Notes: generated from the letters alone by a model not told the origin. A stretch of DNA of 64,000 nt from Flavisphingomonas formosensis (GCF_009755815.1 NZ_WRPK01000013.1:124001-188000), one strand, 5' to 3'. Shown: positions 1 to 10,116, counted from the stretch's first letter. A program made the numbers and translations.

Positions 1-591
1 AAGCACCTCAAGCGCATGTTCGGACTGAAGCTCGATCGGATCGAGCCGGGCCTTGGAATCGAGGCGATGCACCTCACCGTGCCGCACAGCGAGCCGCTCG
101 GCGCCAGCACGGCGGGATCGCTCATCAAGTCGGATGCAGCCGCGACGGACCTGGCGCCTGCGATCGATCAGCTGGTCGGCCGGGCGGGCGAGGACGCCGT
201 GTTCCGTGTGGCTCCCAACGAAAGCGACGTCCCTGAGCGTGCCATTCGACGGGCCGGCCCATTGGACGAACCGGGTTGCTGGCCGAGGTGGAAGCGCCCG
301 GTCCGCATGCTGCGTCGGCCTGAGCATCTGACCCATGTCGTGGCGCTGCTTCCCGACCATCCACCTCGACGCTTCACTTGGCGCGGCCAAGCCTACCGCG
401 TGACCGCCGGCGATGGCCCCGAGCGGATCCATGGCGAATGGTGGCGGACCGACACCGAGCTCTGGGCGGTGCGCGACTATTTCCGCGTCGAAGTCGAGAG
501 CGGCGAGCGGTTCTGGCTGTTCCGGCGCGGCGATGGCGTCGAGCCAGAGACCGGCGATCTCAGCTGGTACATCCATGGGATGTTCGGCTGA
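1..591 (+). CDS. imuB: ImuB, Y-family polymerase-like mutasome protein (C-terminal part)
   Basis: Open from the first base, so the N-terminus and catalytic-like Y-family domain lie outside the window. The visible ~196 residues end in a domain with the pattern of DUF6504 ([32 protein letters not shown]), which closes ImuB proteins. ImuB is a polymerase-like protein without its own synthesis activity that joins ImuA and DnaE2 on the beta clamp during SOS translesion synthesis. The stop codon overlaps the dnaE2 start by one base, so the two are translationally coupled. imuA and the expected LexA box would be to the left, out of view. Identification rests on this domain and the dnaE2 neighbour. 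Confidence 0.88.
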   Translation, partial: KHLKRMFGLKLDRIEPGLGIEAMHLTVPHSEPLGASTAGSLIKSDAAATDLAPAIDQLVGRAGEDAVFRVAPNESDVPERAIRRAGPLDEPGCWPRWKRPVRMLRRPEHLTHVVALLPDHPPRRFTWRGQAYRVTAGDGPERIHGEWWRTDTELWAVRDYFRVEVESGERFWLFRRGDGVEPETGDLSWYIHGMFG

Positions 592-3500
592 TGACGGCCT
601 ATGTCGAACTTCAGGTGATGAGCCATTTCTCGTTCCTGCGCGGCGCGAGCTCGCCCGAGGAGCTGTTCGCGGCGGCAGCGCTCCAAGGTCACGGCGCGCT
701 GGGGCTCGCCGACTGGGGCAGCGTTGCCGGCGTGGTGCGCGGCTGGGACGGCCAGAAGACCACAGGCGTGCGCATGATCCCGGGCGCCCGCGTCCATGCG
801 ACCGACGGCCATGACCTGCTTCTCTATCCGCAGGACCGTGCCGCCTGGAGCCGACTGACCCGGCTGCTGTCGATCGGCAAGGCGCGCGGCGGCAAAGGAT
901 TCTGCATCCTCGATTGGGCCGACATCGTCCATCATGCCGAAGGGATGGTCGGCATCCTGCTCCCCGATCTTCCGAACGAAACGAGCGAGCGCCAGCTCAC
1001 CGACGTGGCAGCGGCGTTTGGCGCCCGGGGATATTGCGCGCTATCGTTCCGACGCCGGCCCGACGATGCGATCCGGCTCCACGAGCTCGCGGGTTTAGCC
1101 GCCCAGCACGGCGTGCGCGCGGTAGCAACCGGCGACGTGCTCTATCATAGTCCGGAAGCGCGACCGCTGCAGGACGTGGTGACGGCGATCCGCGAGAAGA
1201 CGACGGTCGATGCGCTCGGCTATCGGCGCGAGCGGTTCATGGACCGCCATTTGAAGCCGCCCGCGGAAATGGAGCGGCGCTTCCGGGCATTCCCCGACGC
1301 GATCCAGGTCAGCGCCGACATTGCGCGCGCCTGCACCTTCGATCTCGGCGAGATCCAGTATCAATACCCCTATGAGCAGGTGACGGTCGGCCGCACGGCG
1401 CAGGAAGCGCTGGCGGAAATGACCGAAGCGGCGGCGGTGGCAAAATTCCCGAATGGGGTGCCGCAGCGCTATCGCGACCAGATTGGCCACGAGCTTCGGC
1501 TCATCGACCAGCTCGGCTACGCGCCATACTTCCTGACGGTCAATTCGATCGTCGCCGAGAGCCGGCGGCGGGGCATCCTCTGCCAAGGGCGTGGCTCCGC
1601 CGCGAACAGCTGCGTCTGCTACCTGCTCGGTATAACGTCGATCGACCCGATCCAGCATGAGCTGCTGTTCGAGCGCTTCGTCTCGGGCGAACGCAAGGAG
1701 CCGCCGGACATCGACGTCGACTTCGAGCATGAGCGGCGTGAGGAGATCATCCAGTGGATCTATGAGACCTACGGCCGGGAACGATCGGCGCTCACTGCTG
1801 TCGTCAAGCGCTACCGCACGCGCGGCGCGGTGGCCGAGGTGGGCAAGGCGTTGGGGCTGCCGCGCGATCTCACCAAGATGCTCACTGGGCTCGTCTGGGG
1901 CTGGTCGATGGACGGCATCAGCGACGAGCAGATCGAGAGCCTCAATCTCAACGCGCGGGACCATCGGCTCAAGCTGACCTTGCGGCTTGCGCGCCAACTG
2001 ATCGGGACGCCGCGCCACCTTTCGCAGCATCCGGGTGGCTTCGTGCTCACGCAGGATCGGCTCGATGATCTCGTGCCCATCGAACCTGCCCGCATGGAGG
2101 ACCGGCAGATCATCGAATGGGATAAAGACGATATCGACGCGCTCAAGTTCATGAAGGTCGACGTGCTCGGCCTTGGCATGCTCGGCTGCATGAACCGCGC
2201 CTTCAACCTGCTCGACCAGGACAAGGGCATCAAGGTCACCATGGCGGACCTCCAGGATGATGATCCGGAGGTCTACAAGATGATCCAGCGGGCCGACACG
2301 CTCGGCGTCTTCCAGATCGAGAGCCGCGCACAGATGTCGATGCTGCCGCGGATGAAGCCGGCCCGCTTCTACGACCTGGTGATCGAGGTTGCGATCGTGC
2401 GTCCCGGCCCGATCCAGGGCGACATGGTGCATCCCTATCTCCGGCGACGCGAAGGCAAGGAGAAGCCGGAATATCCCCGGCCGGAGCTGCGCGCCGTGCT
2501 TGAGAAGACGCTGGGTGTCCCGCTGTTCCAGGAGCAGGCGATGAAGGTCGCGATCGTCGGCGCCGGCTTCACCCCCGCCGAGGCCGACCAGCTGCGCCGA
2601 GCCATGGCGACCTTCAAGCTGACCGGCGGCGTCAGCCATTTCTACGACAAGCTCGTCAACGGCATGATCTCGCGCGGTTATCCCAAGGAGTTCGCCGAAC
2701 GCACGTTCAAGCAGATCGAAGGCTTCGGCAGTTACGGATTTCCCGAGAGCCATGCGGCCTCGTTCGCGAAGATCGCCTATGCCAGCTGCTGGATGAAGCA
2801 CCATCATCCGGACGTGTTCTGCGCAGCATTGCTCAATGCGCAGCCGATGGGTTTCTACGCTCCGGCCCAGATCGTTGCCGACGCCCGCAAGCACGGCGTC
2901 GAGGTCCGCCCCGTGTCGGTCAATCACAGCCATTGGGACTGCACGCTTGAGCCCAGCAACGACCGCTACATGGCCGTCCGCCTTGGCTTTCGTCAGGTGC
3001 GCAGCCTCGCCAATATCCACGGCGCGCAGATTGCCGTCGCCCGCGGCGACAGCCCATATGCGAGCGTCGAGGAAGTGTGGCGGCGTACGGGTGTGCCACG
3101 CGCCGCGATCGAGCGCCTTGCCGAGGCAGACGCGTTCCACTGCATTGCCGAGGATCGCCGTCAAGGGCTGTGGAAGGTAAGAGGGCTTGGCGAAGCGCCG
3201 TTGCCGCTGTTCGCCGCCGCCGATGCGCGCGAGCGGGCGTTCTCGCCGGAGGCGATCGAGCCTCCCGCGACTCTCGCGCCGCTCACCCCAGGGCGCGAGG
3301 TTGTCGAGGACTATCGGTCGCTGCAGCTATCGCTGCGGGGTCATCCAGTGAGCTTCCTTCGTCGAGAACTGGAAGCGATGCGGATCGTCCGGTGCGCGGA
3401 TCTCGCCCACATCCGCGACGGGCGCAACATCGAGGTCGCGGGTGTGGTTCTTGTCCGGCAGCGACCAGGGTCGGCGCGAGGCGTGCTGTTCATCACGATC

Positions 3501-3851
3501 GAGGATGAAACCGGCATCGCGAACGGTATCCTCTGGCCCAACAAGTTCGAGATATACCGTCGCCAAGTGATGTCCTCGTCGATGATCGCGATGCGCGGGC
3601 GGCTGCAGAAGGAAGGCGAGGTCATCCACATCATCTGCGACCGGATCACCGATCATGACGCCATGCTGCGCTTGATCGGTCGAACACAATTCTCTGTTGC
3701 ACTTGGACGCGGCGACGGCGCGAACACTGGCGGAGGTCCCGATTCCCGCAGCCCTGCCATTCCGAGAGGGCGAACCTTGGCGTCGCCGCCGTTCGGAACC
3801 GACGCCGAGCAGGAAGAAATTCTCCGCGTCCGCAGCCATGATTTCCACTAA
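591..3851 (+). CDS. dnaE2: Error-prone DNA polymerase DnaE2
   Basis: A 1086-residue C-family polymerase, the usual DnaE2 length. The N-terminus has the PHP-domain pattern [22 protein letters not shown]. The palm carries [17 protein letters not shown] and the catalytic acidic motif [13 protein letters not shown]. The finger region has the [11 protein letters not shown] and [11 protein letters not shown] motifs, and an OB-fold domain lies near the C-terminus. The reading frame stays open upstream to about position 378, but the ATG at 591 overlaps the imuB stop (TGATG) and gives the standard DnaE2 N-terminus, so it is chosen. It carries out the synthesis step of damage-induced mutagenesis together with ImuA and ImuB. 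In this family expression is normally LexA-controlled. Confidence 0.97.
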   Translation: MTAYVELQVMSHFSFLRGASSPEELFAAAALQGHGALGLADWGSVAGVVRGWDGQKTTGVRMIPGARVHATDGHDLLLYPQDRAAWSRLTRLLSIGKARGGKGFCILDWADIVHHAEGMVGILLPDLPNETSERQLTDVAAAFGARGYCALSFRRRPDDAIRLHELAGLAAQHGVRAVATGDVLYHSPEARPLQDVVTAIREKTTVDALGYRRERFMDRHLKPPAEMERRFRAFPDAIQVSADIARACTFDLGEIQYQYPYEQVTVGRTAQEALAEMTEAAAVAKFPNGVPQRYRDQIGHELRLIDQLGYAPYFLTVNSIVAESRRRGILCQGRGSAANSCVCYLLGITSIDPIQHELLFERFVSGERKEPPDIDVDFEHERREEIIQWIYETYGRERSALTAVVKRYRTRGAVAEVGKALGLPRDLTKMLTGLVWGWSMDGISDEQIESLNLNARDHRLKLTLRLARQLIGTPRHLSQHPGGFVLTQDRLDDLVPIEPARMEDRQIIEWDKDDIDALKFMKVDVLGLGMLGCMNRAFNLLDQDKGIKVTMADLQDDDPEVYKMIQRADTLGVFQIESRAQMSMLPRMKPARFYDLVIEVAIVRPGPIQGDMVHPYLRRREGKEKPEYPRPELRAVLEKTLGVPLFQEQAMKVAIVGAGFTPAEADQLRRAMATFKLTGGVSHFYDKLVNGMISRGYPKEFAERTFKQIEGFGSYGFPESHAASFAKIAYASCWMKHHHPDVFCAALLNAQPMGFYAPAQIVADARKHGVEVRPVSVNHSHWDCTLEPSNDRYMAVRLGFRQVRSLANIHGAQIAVARGDSPYASVEEVWRRTGVPRAAIERLAEADAFHCIAEDRRQGLWKVRGLGEAPLPLFAAADARERAFSPEAIEPPATLAPLTPGREVVEDYRSLQLSLRGHPVSFLRRELEAMRIVRCADLAHIRDGRNIEVAGVVLVRQRPGSARGVLFITIEDETGIANGILWPNKFEIYRRQVMSSSMIAMRGRLQKEGEVIHIICDRITDHDAMLRLIGRTQFSVALGRGDGANTGGGPDSRSPAIPRGRTLASPPFGTDAEQEEILRVRSHDFH

Positions 3852-3875
3852 GTGCGACCACGGAGCAGGCTTCGT

Positions 3876-4490
3876 TCAATAGCCGAAGTAGCGACCAGGC
3901 CGATGGTACGCGAACATGACCCCGTTCAAGGCAACCGCGCTCAGAATCGAATAGCCGACCTTCACGATACCGACGATCGGGAGCGCGACGCCGATGATGA
4001 CGACGTCGAACATCATCTGAGTGAGGCCGGCGTTCCAGCCCCGTCTATCCTGAAGAAGAAGGGAGACGATGCCGATCCCGCCGACGCTCGCCTTGTGTCG
4101 TGCCAGGGAGAGCACTCCCATCCCGATGAGCGAACCACCGAAGACGGCTGCAAAGGCGGGCTGCACGCTGCCCAAATGCAGCCAAAGCGGCATGAACCGC
4201 GCGAGCGCGGCCAGAAGGACCATCGCCCCCAAGGACTTGATCGTGAACGTCACACCCATGCTTCTCTGCGCAACGAGAAAGAATGGCAGATTGATTGCGA
4301 CGAACAGCGGACCGATCGGCCAAGCCGTCGCGTAGGACAGCACGAGCGCTATGCCGGCCACGCCCGCAGTGACCAGACCGGCGGCCTTCAGCATAACCAG
4401 GCCGAACGCGGCAAAGCTTGCCCCCATCACAAGAGCATGGACGTCTTCGAGCTTCGAGTGAGGTGGCGAAAGTTGGACGTTTGGAGCCAC
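3876..4490 (-). CDS. YitT family membrane protein
   Basis: A 204-residue integral membrane protein with five or so hydrophobic segments. It carries patterns typical of the YitT/DUF161 N-terminal domain: GASFAAFGLVMLKAAGLVTAGVAGIAL, AINLPFFLVAQ and GGIGIVSLLLQDR. It lacks the C-terminal DUF2179 domain of longer YitT proteins. Start is GTG, 27 bases after the stop of the aminotransferase gene, so it is probably the last gene of the leftward operon. The substrate is unknown for most of the family, and a small-molecule or ion transport role is only a guess. It may export or import a product of the neighbouring amino-acid oxidation pathway. Confidence 0.8.
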   Translation of the reverse strand: MAPNVQLSPPHSKLEDVHALVMGASFAAFGLVMLKAAGLVTAGVAGIALVLSYATAWPIGPLFVAINLPFFLVAQRSMGVTFTIKSLGAMVLLAALARFMPLWLHLGSVQPAFAAVFGGSLIGMGVLSLARHKASVGGIGIVSLLLQDRRGWNAGLTQMMFDVVIIGVALPIVGIVKVGYSILSAVALNGVMFAYHRPGRYFGY

Positions 4491-4517
4491 GACGTCGTTC
4501 CAGAAAATGTCCGATCG

Positions 4518-5606
4518 TCAGCCGACTACCTGCCGGACCCATCCCGCAGGCCCTGCGATCAGCCCCCGCTGAATCCCAATGATCTCGTTGCGGATGGCAG
4601 CGGCGAAATTTCCGCCTGATCCGTCGCCTATCGACCACTCCCCGTCGCTGCCTTTCACGCGCCCGACATCGGCGATGGCAGCCGCTGTGCCGCAGGCGAA
4701 CGCTTCGACAAGTCGGCCGCTGCACGCGTCCGCTTGCCACTGGTCGATCGCATAGGGTTCTTCAGCCACGTCGACGCCGCGACCTTGGAGCAACTCGATG
4801 ATGGATGCGCGCGTAATGCCAGGCAGGATCGTGCCGTTCAGAGGAGGTGTGATCACGCGCCCGTCGTCGAAGACGAAGAACAGATTCATTCCGCCAAGCT
4901 CGTCGATCCAGCGATTCTCCACCGCGTCCAGAAAGACGACTTGATCGCACCCATGTTCGTACGCCTCAGCCTGGGCCGCGAGGCTGGCCGCGTAGTTGCC
5001 TCCGCATTTCGCAGCCCCGGTGCCTCCGGGACCGGCTCGATTGTGCCGACCTGAAACCCAGAGCGAGACCGCCTTGTTGCCACCCTTGAAGTATGCGCCG
5101 GCCGGGGAGGCAATCACGCAGAACGTGAATTCGTCAGCAGGACGCACTCCAAGAAATGCCTCGGATGCGAACATGAAGGGCCGCACGTACAGACTTCCTT
5201 CACCCTCAGGTACCCAGTCTGAGTCGACCGAGACAAGCGTCTCCACCGCATCGAGAAACATTTCCTCCGGAATCTCGGGCATCGCCATCCGTCTGGCAGA
5301 TGCGTTGAAGCGGCTGGCATTCTGCTCGGGTCGAAACAGGTTGATGGTGCCATGCTGCCCGCGATACGCTTTCATGCCCTCGAATATTTCCTGAGCATAA
5401 TGGAGCACCCCCGCAGCTGGATCGAGGATGAAGGGTTTGCGTGCAATCACGGACGCACCATGCCATCCATGCCCGCGAGTCCAAATCGCAAGAGCCATGT
5501 GATCTGTGAAAACCCGGCCGAAGCCGGGGTCTGCGAGAAGAGCGCGACGACGTGAGCTAGCCAACGGTGCGGTGCTATGCTCCACCTCGAATATGGAAAG
5601 AGGCAT
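4518..5606 (-). CDS. ilvE: Branched-chain amino acid aminotransferase (class IV PLP)
   Basis: A 362-residue fold-type IV PLP aminotransferase. The segment GVLHYAQEIFEGMKAYRG is typical of IlvE. The region TGAAKCGGNYAASLAAQAEA carries the Schiff-base lysine, and ELGGMNLFFVF, LPGITRASIIEL and EAFACGTAAAI are the remaining class signatures. The family exchanges amino groups between branched-chain amino acids and 2-oxoglutarate. Here it stands in a catabolic operon behind an amino-acid/amine dehydrogenase and RidA, not with ilv biosynthesis genes. It may therefore transaminate a product of that pathway, and the real substrate cannot be read from the sequence. Confidence 0.9.
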   Translation of the reverse strand: MPLSIFEVEHSTAPLASSRRRALLADPGFGRVFTDHMALAIWTRGHGWHGASVIARKPFILDPAAGVLHYAQEIFEGMKAYRGQHGTINLFRPEQNASRFNASARRMAMPEIPEEMFLDAVETLVSVDSDWVPEGEGSLYVRPFMFASEAFLGVRPADEFTFCVIASPAGAYFKGGNKAVSLWVSGRHNRAGPGGTGAAKCGGNYAASLAAQAEAYEHGCDQVVFLDAVENRWIDELGGMNLFFVFDDGRVITPPLNGTILPGITRASIIELLQGRGVDVAEEPYAIDQWQADACSGRLVEAFACGTAAAIADVGRVKGSDGEWSIGDGSGGNFAAAIRNEIIGIQRGLIAGPAGWVRQVVG

Positions 5607-5651
5607 TTGGACACCTGCTGCAGATGCAAAGGATGATAGACGGCGACGCAG

Positions 5652-6026
5652 CTACCCGACGGTCCGTCCGTCCTGAGAAGCCGCGGTGACGATGATCTCG
5701 ACCAGAACGTCCGGGGCCCCCATCTCGCATTGAGCCGTGGCCCTCGTGGGGGCCGCGTTCGGTGTCGTCCAGGCGTTCCAGACCTGATTCATGCTGTCGA
5801 AATCGCGGGTAATGTCCTTCAGCCAAATCTGAGCGGTGAGGAGCCGGCTCTTGTCCGTGCCTGCGTTGGCCAGGAACTCGTCGATCTTTGCCAGTGCTTG
5901 CTCGGTCTGACCTCGAATGTCCTGGCTGCGGTCGTCCGCCGCCATCCCGCCGACATATACGACGCCGTTGTATATCACCGCTCGGCTGCGGCGCGCGTTT
6001 GTTTCGATCCGAACGATGTCGGTCAT
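5652..6026 (-). CDS. RidA family 2-iminoacid deaminase
   Basis: A 124-residue RidA/YjgF-like protein. The ATG at 6026 (preceded by AGGA) gives the family's normal length; a longer in-frame extension exists but would be unusual. Typical features are VVYVGGMAADD, QTEQALAKIDEFLANAG, the wing LLTAQIWLKDI and the end motif VEIIVTAA. The usual catalytic arginine position is replaced or shifted: RATAQCEMG is seen where many members have R-x-A/C. RidA proteins hydrolyse reactive imine or enamine intermediates released by flavin amino-acid oxidases, which fits the dehydrogenase genes immediately upstream. The assignment to that job is inferred from the operon. Confidence 0.88.
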   Translation of the reverse strand: MTDIVRIETNARRSRAVIYNGVVYVGGMAADDRSQDIRGQTEQALAKIDEFLANAGTDKSRLLTAQIWLKDITRDFDSMNQVWNAWTTPNAAPTRATAQCEMGAPDVLVEIIVTAASQDGRTVG

Positions 6027-6058
6027 AGTTATCCTCGCTGGAAGTGATGCGATCCTAG

Positions 6059-7429
6059 CTATTCGACGAAGTCGCCAAGCAAGACCGGCTTGATGGGAGG
6101 GCGGATGCGGTAGTAACCCACATCGGCAGGTTCGAGCTGCCGCTCTCGGGCAATCGTCTCGGTCACCGTCAGTCCGCAGAAGCGACCCTGGCATGGTCCC
6201 ATGCCGCAGCGGCCGAATGCCTTTGTCTGGTTTGGGCCCTGGCAACCAAGCCCGACAAATCGTCGTATCTGGCCAGCAGTCACTTCCTCGCAGCGGCAGA
6301 CAACAACTTTGTCCGACACGGGCACCCGGTTCTCGTCCTTTGGTCGATACAGTGCGTCCAAGAACGGTCGAATCGCCGTATAGCGCTTCAGGGATTCCAG
6401 ATATGGAGCGGCGCGGATCGTAATGTCAGGCAGGACACCGAGCCTATTACCAATCGACAGGGCCGCGAGGCGGCCTTGGACCGCCGAAGCCTGCGCACCC
6501 ACGATCGACCTGCTGTCGCCAGCGACATAGAGGGCGGTTTCGCCGAGCCTCCCCCATATATCTGTCACGGGCTCCCAGCAAAGTTGCGCCTTGTTCCAAC
6601 GGTGCTCTGCTTTGACGGACCAGCTCAGCTGCGTATTCGGAACGACTCCCTGATGGACCAGCAGCAACGAGGTGGGAATGCGGACCGAGCGGCCGTCCTG
6701 CCGGAAGGCCAGTGCTTCGACTTTGCATGTCCCCTCAGCCCTGAGGTCCGAACAGCCAGAATAGAGCGCGATATTGCTTCGCCGAAGAGCCGCGATAAGC
6801 CCGAGCCCTTTTCGAAGCTCCTTCCAGCTGCGCAGCGCGCCCATCAGATGACGTGACGCGCGCACGTAGTCGGAAGTGGCGGTGGTATCGACAAGAGCGG
6901 CGATCCGAGCTCCAGCGCGAAGATACTGCCAGCCGAGCAAGTATAGGAGGGGACCGCAGCCGGCTAGCACAACCGGCTCGCGCGGAAGCGCGCCTGCGCT
7001 CTTCAGCAAAATTTGGGCAGCCCCGGCACCCATGACGCCTGGCAGTGTCCAACCCTCGATCGGGAACGGTCGCTCCATCGCGCCGCTCGCCAGCAAGACA
7101 TATTTTCCGGACAGTTTGCGGGTGCGGCCCTCACGGATGTAGTCGATCGTGCCGTCAGTGGCGACATTCCAGACGACGGCGCTATCGAGATGGAGCGCAC
7201 CACTCGAAGCGAAGGCTGAAACCAGTTCTGCGCCAGCGGAATAGTCGGGGCCAAGAATTGCCGACCGTGCCCGAGGGGCGCTGACCACATTGCGGTAGAT
7301 TTGCCCGCCCACGGCGGATTGCTCGTCCAAAACAGTTACGGAAAGGCCGAGCGTCCGTGCCTCGCAAGCAGCTGCCAAGCCGGCGGGTCCTGCCCCGATG
7401 ATCGCGAGGTCCGTCGTCTCGACATTCAT
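6059..7429 (-). CDS. FAD/NAD(P)-binding dehydrogenase subunit with C-terminal [2Fe-2S] domain (HcnB / D-hydroxyproline dehydrogenase alpha-like)
   Basis: A 456-residue protein with an N-terminal Rossmann dinucleotide motif (IIGAGPAGLAAA) and a second nucleotide-binding segment around residues 150-170. A C-terminal BFD-like cysteine cluster reads CRCEE and then GRCGMGPCQGRFCG. This is the architecture of the larger flavin subunit of HcnABC hydrogen-cyanide synthase, opine oxidases and D-hydroxyproline dehydrogenase. Its ATG overlaps the stop of the [2Fe-2S] subunit gene by four bases. With its neighbours it should form a membrane-linked heteromeric amine or amino-acid dehydrogenase. The absence of hydroxyproline epimerase or deaminase genes nearby leaves the substrate open. 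Confidence 0.87.
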   Translation of the reverse strand: MNVETTDLAIIGAGPAGLAAACEARTLGLSVTVLDEQSAVGGQIYRNVVSAPRARSAILGPDYSAGAELVSAFASSGALHLDSAVVWNVATDGTIDYIREGRTRKLSGKYVLLASGAMERPFPIEGWTLPGVMGAGAAQILLKSAGALPREPVVLAGCGPLLYLLGWQYLRAGARIAALVDTTATSDYVRASRHLMGALRSWKELRKGLGLIAALRRSNIALYSGCSDLRAEGTCKVEALAFRQDGRSVRIPTSLLLVHQGVVPNTQLSWSVKAEHRWNKAQLCWEPVTDIWGRLGETALYVAGDSRSIVGAQASAVQGRLAALSIGNRLGVLPDITIRAAPYLESLKRYTAIRPFLDALYRPKDENRVPVSDKVVVCRCEEVTAGQIRRFVGLGCQGPNQTKAFGRCGMGPCQGRFCGLTVTETIARERQLEPADVGYYRIRPPIKPVLLGDFVE

Positions 7430-7758
7430 CGGCCGTCTCCAATCTCGCTATCGGGCAAGCTGACGGCACCTTGTTGCCGCCGCACGATCATTCCGTCTTT
7501 CACCGGGACAAGGCAGCTCTGCCGGGCGGGAACACCGTCAATCTCGACCAAGCACTCGAAGCACACGCCCATCATGCAATAGGGCGCTCGCGGTTCGTGC
7601 CCGACGATGCTGGTCCTGAAGTCGCTCGCCCCCGCAACCAGCAGAGCCGCTGCAACGCTAATCCCTGCCGGGGCGGTGACCGCTTGGTCATCGAATATGA
7701 TGGTCACTGTCTCGCGCCCTTCTGACGCGGGGATGGAAAACAACGGCTCAGTGAGCAT
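7426..7758 (-). CDS. (2Fe-2S)-binding small dehydrogenase subunit (HcnA-like)
   Basis: A 110-residue ferredoxin-like protein from the ATG at 7758, which overlaps the end of the DAO-family subunit by 11 bases; an upstream in-frame extension to 7809 is less likely. The cluster-binding pattern is CMMGVCFECLVEI with a fourth cysteine in RQSCLVPV (C-x4-C-x2-C-xn-C). Small subunits of this type sit between the two flavoproteins in HcnABC-like and D-hydroxyproline dehydrogenase complexes and pass electrons between them. Overlapping reading frames on both sides support equimolar production of the three subunits. Confidence 0.88.
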   Translation of the reverse strand: MLTEPLFSIPASEGRETVTIIFDDQAVTAPAGISVAAALLVAGASDFRTSIVGHEPRAPYCMMGVCFECLVEIDGVPARQSCLVPVKDGMIVRRQQGAVSLPDSEIGDGR

Positions 7759-8881
7759 GAGAAAAGCTCTTATTGGGATCCCGAAATCGTTCGGCGCTAA
7801 AGTCGGCAAAGTCGGGGGGCGTCTGTGAAAGCCCGGCCGCCCATGGCCCGATGACGTAGCAATGTGCCGCAGCGAGCGTCACGCCACTGTGGCTCGTGAC
7901 CACAAAGGCCCCAGGGCAAGATTCCGACTCTTCGTAGATTGGATAGGCGTCCGGCGCCAAGGGCCGCAGCGCTCCCCAGGCACGCACAAGCCTTGCCTTG
8001 GCCAGCGCAGGAAAGGCGGCGACGGCGCGCTTCACTTGCCACTCGATAACGTCAGGCGTTGTTCCGTCATCGAAGCCCACGTCCTCGGACGAGGATCCGA
8101 TCTGGACGCTGCCCTCCACCGTCTGCCGCAGCTTATTCATGGGATAGTGAAGGAAAGGCTGCAGCCGCTCGGTAATCAATACCTGACCCCGGCTTGGCTT
8201 GACCGGGGCCTGCAACCCGACCTGCGGGGCAAGTCGAGCATTTCCCAGCCCTGCGGCGAGCACGAGGCGCTCGGCTTGCCAGCGTTGCCCATCGGCGGCG
8301 ACCGCTTCGAACACGCCATTGGACTGGTCGTATCTTACCTGAACAACGTCGACATTCGAGACGATGTCGGCACCCTTTTCGATTAGTCCGGAGTGCAACG
8401 CGCGGAGCAACATCAACGGGTTTGCATCCCCGTCCAGTTCGCAAAAGCTCCCGCCAGCGACCTTTGGGCCAAGCCCAGGCAGGTAATGCCGCAGCTCCGA
8501 CGGCTCCATCATCCTAAAGGGAATTCCGTCGACCGCTCGGCTTATGCCGCTCAGCAACTCATACCGCGCCTTCATTTCCTTGTCGCTGAAACCGAGCCAG
8601 AAACCTCCGACCTGACGAAGGCCCGAGTCCACGCCCGTCAGTTCCTGCAGCTCGCGTTGAAGGTCCGGCCAGAGCTTGAGAGCGTCACGGCTCCAAGCCG
8701 CGTATCTCGGCATTTCCGCGCCTTTGCTGGACACCCAAACAAGACCGAAATTCCCGCGTGAAGCCCGAAATGCGCTATCCCCTTGGTCGAGTACGCAGAC
8801 GCCAAGCCCCTCGCGCGCCGCGCCAAACGCGACGGCGGCGCCAACCAGGCCTCCCCCGATGACGATCATCCGATCGCTCAT
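7748..8881 (-). CDS. FAD-dependent oxidoreductase, DAO family (HcnC / D-hydroxyproline dehydrogenase beta-like)
   Basis: A 377-residue glycine/D-amino-acid oxidase-type flavoprotein. It begins with the FAD motif MIVIGGGLVGAAVAFGAA and has SRGNFGLVWVSSKG and a C-terminal HSGVTLAA segment where the substrate pocket and flavin close. It is the first gene of the leftward operon and the likely catalytic subunit of the three-part dehydrogenase. The family oxidises the C-N bond of amino acids, opines or cyclic imino acids. A copy of a 16-bp motif shared with lysR and the TonB receptor lies about 190 bases upstream, which suggests LysR control. Confidence 0.87.
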   Translation of the reverse strand: MSDRMIVIGGGLVGAAVAFGAAREGLGVCVLDQGDSAFRASRGNFGLVWVSSKGAEMPRYAAWSRDALKLWPDLQRELQELTGVDSGLRQVGGFWLGFSDKEMKARYELLSGISRAVDGIPFRMMEPSELRHYLPGLGPKVAGGSFCELDGDANPLMLLRALHSGLIEKGADIVSNVDVVQVRYDQSNGVFEAVAADGQRWQAERLVLAAGLGNARLAPQVGLQAPVKPSRGQVLITERLQPFLHYPMNKLRQTVEGSVQIGSSSEDVGFDDGTTPDVIEWQVKRAVAAFPALAKARLVRAWGALRPLAPDAYPIYEESESCPGAFVVTSHSGVTLAAAHCYVIGPWAAGLSQTPPDFADFSAERFRDPNKSFSHAH

Positions 8882-9189
8882 TTGCCGGGCCTGCTCGAGA
8901 GACCAACTTGCATCTCGTCGGCGGGCAACCCTATCCTAAAGGCGTCGGCTTTTCGGATCTGGCTGCAATGCAGGCCCACCACGATATCGAAAGCTTCCAC
9001 GGACATTCCCCTTCTCGGGGGAATGGCTAAGCGGCTGCTTTATATTCGTCCAAGTCGAAAAAACTGGGTTGGTATTCTGCAAGTTATACCGTCGACCTCG
9101 CCCGGGATGGCTTCGGCGCGACCCGCTGGTGAAGTTCGCGTCGCGTAAAGGTCCCGAGAGCAGCCCGGGGGGTAATTGAAATCAGACTC
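8882..9189. other. Gene-free region upstream of the oxidoreductase operon
   Basis: This 308-base gap separates the start of the DAO-family gene from the 3' end of lysR. No protein with family resemblance is encoded in it on either strand. It holds the candidate LysR operator at 9073-9088 and must contain the promoter of the leftward operon. Confidence 0.6.
9073..9088 (-). promoter_or_regulatory. Candidate LysR operator, copy 1 (oxidoreductase operon)
   Basis: On the minus strand the site reads TATAACTTGCAGAATA. It differs at one base from the copy before the TonB receptor (12284-12299) and at four from the copy before lysR (10101-10116). The motif has the T-N11-A form of LysR boxes, and here it sits in a wider dyad (GGTAT...ATACC, 9071-9090). 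Binding by the adjacent LysR protein is inference. Confidence 0.6.
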
Positions 9190-10098
9190 TTATAGCATCG
9201 ACGACGAAATCTCGTCCGTCATGCGGCGAAGCTCTTGTACGAACGCATCGACCAGCCTGGTATTTCGACTGTCGGCACTGCGGCACAATTGAAAATTATA
9301 GAGCACCTCTGGCGAGAAGCGTCGAGCTACGATCCGATCCTCCAAGCCACTGATCATCAGCGGATGTAAGAGCGACACACCGCGACCTGCCGCGACGAAT
9401 TCTGCGATCGTCTGGGTGGCGTTTGAAATGATGCCGATGTTTGGCCTGACACCATGCTCCTCGAGAATGTTCTCAACACGCAGCCCGAGGTTCGTGTCGC
9501 GGTGGAGCGCGACAAAAGGCACTCCATCAAGATCCTGTGCCTTGATCTTCGATTTTTTGCGCAGGGGGTGATCGTGGGGCATGACGCAGACAAGTGGATG
9601 GGTCATCAATGGATCGTGAGTGACGTACGGGTTCTCAATTCCTCCATCCACCAGGCCCACATCGATCTTCCGGGCGATCAGGAGGTCGATAATCCATTGT
9701 GAGCTCAGCGTCTGAACGGAGCAAAATACTTCCGGAGAAACGTCTAGAAATCGTGAGGTGGCGCGCTGGATGAATGAGCCGCTCAGTGCGGGCATGACAC
9801 CGACGGCCAAACGGCCCTGTTCCTCGCGACGGATCGCATCGAGCGCGTTCTGCACCTGCCGAACGCCCGCGAAGATTCGGCCCACCTCATCGTAAAGCCG
9901 CATCGCGTTGGCGGTGGGAGCAAGCCTCCCCTTCACGCGGTCGAACAGGCTCACGCCTGCGTCAAACTCCAGATTCGCAATCAGCTTGCTCACCGCCGGC
10001 TGGGAGAGCCCCACGAGATCGGCGGCGCCACTTACAGTTCCGCTTTCGATCAGCGCCTTGAACGCTTCAATCTGTCGAAGATTGATGGGACGGGGCAT
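9190..10098 (-). CDS. LysR family transcriptional regulator
   Basis: A 302-residue LTTR. The N-terminal winged helix-turn-helix covers roughly residues 4-63 (LRQIEAFKALIESGTVSGAADLVGLSQPAVSKLIANLE) and a periplasmic-binding-like effector domain follows. The start lies 157 bases from the MFS start, divergent from it, and a candidate operator (10101-10116) covers the ribosome-binding region, consistent with autoregulation. Members of this subgroup (GcvA/OxyR fold, amino-acid catabolism regulators) often sense a pathway substrate. It is the likely regulator of the oxidoreductase, MFS and TonB transcription units, given the shared motif. Confidence 0.93.
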   Translation of the reverse strand: MPRPINLRQIEAFKALIESGTVSGAADLVGLSQPAVSKLIANLEFDAGVSLFDRVKGRLAPTANAMRLYDEVGRIFAGVRQVQNALDAIRREEQGRLAVGVMPALSGSFIQRATSRFLDVSPEVFCSVQTLSSQWIIDLLIARKIDVGLVDGGIENPYVTHDPLMTHPLVCVMPHDHPLRKKSKIKAQDLDGVPFVALHRDTNLGLRVENILEEHGVRPNIGIISNATQTIAEFVAAGRGVSLLHPLMISGLEDRIVARRFSPEVLYNFQLCRSADSRNTRLVDAFVQELRRMTDEISSSML

Positions 10099-10100
10099 GC

Positions 10101-10116
10101 TATAACCTCAGGAATA
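10101..10116 (+). promoter_or_regulatory. Candidate LysR operator, copy 2 (lysR/MFS divergent region)
   Basis: The site reads TATAACCTCAGGAATA, 2 bases upstream of the lysR start and within the lysR-MFS divergent region. It has the T-N11-A spacing and outer dyad CTAT...ATAG (10100-10117). Twelve of 16 bases match each of the other two copies. Its position over the lysR leader suggests negative autoregulation. Confidence 0.55.

Noticed and set aside
1095-3164. Long minus-strand open frame opposite dnaE2
   Set aside because: It is the mirror of a strongly conserved gene in GC-rich DNA; its translation is low-complexity His/Arg/Asp-rich without any motif.
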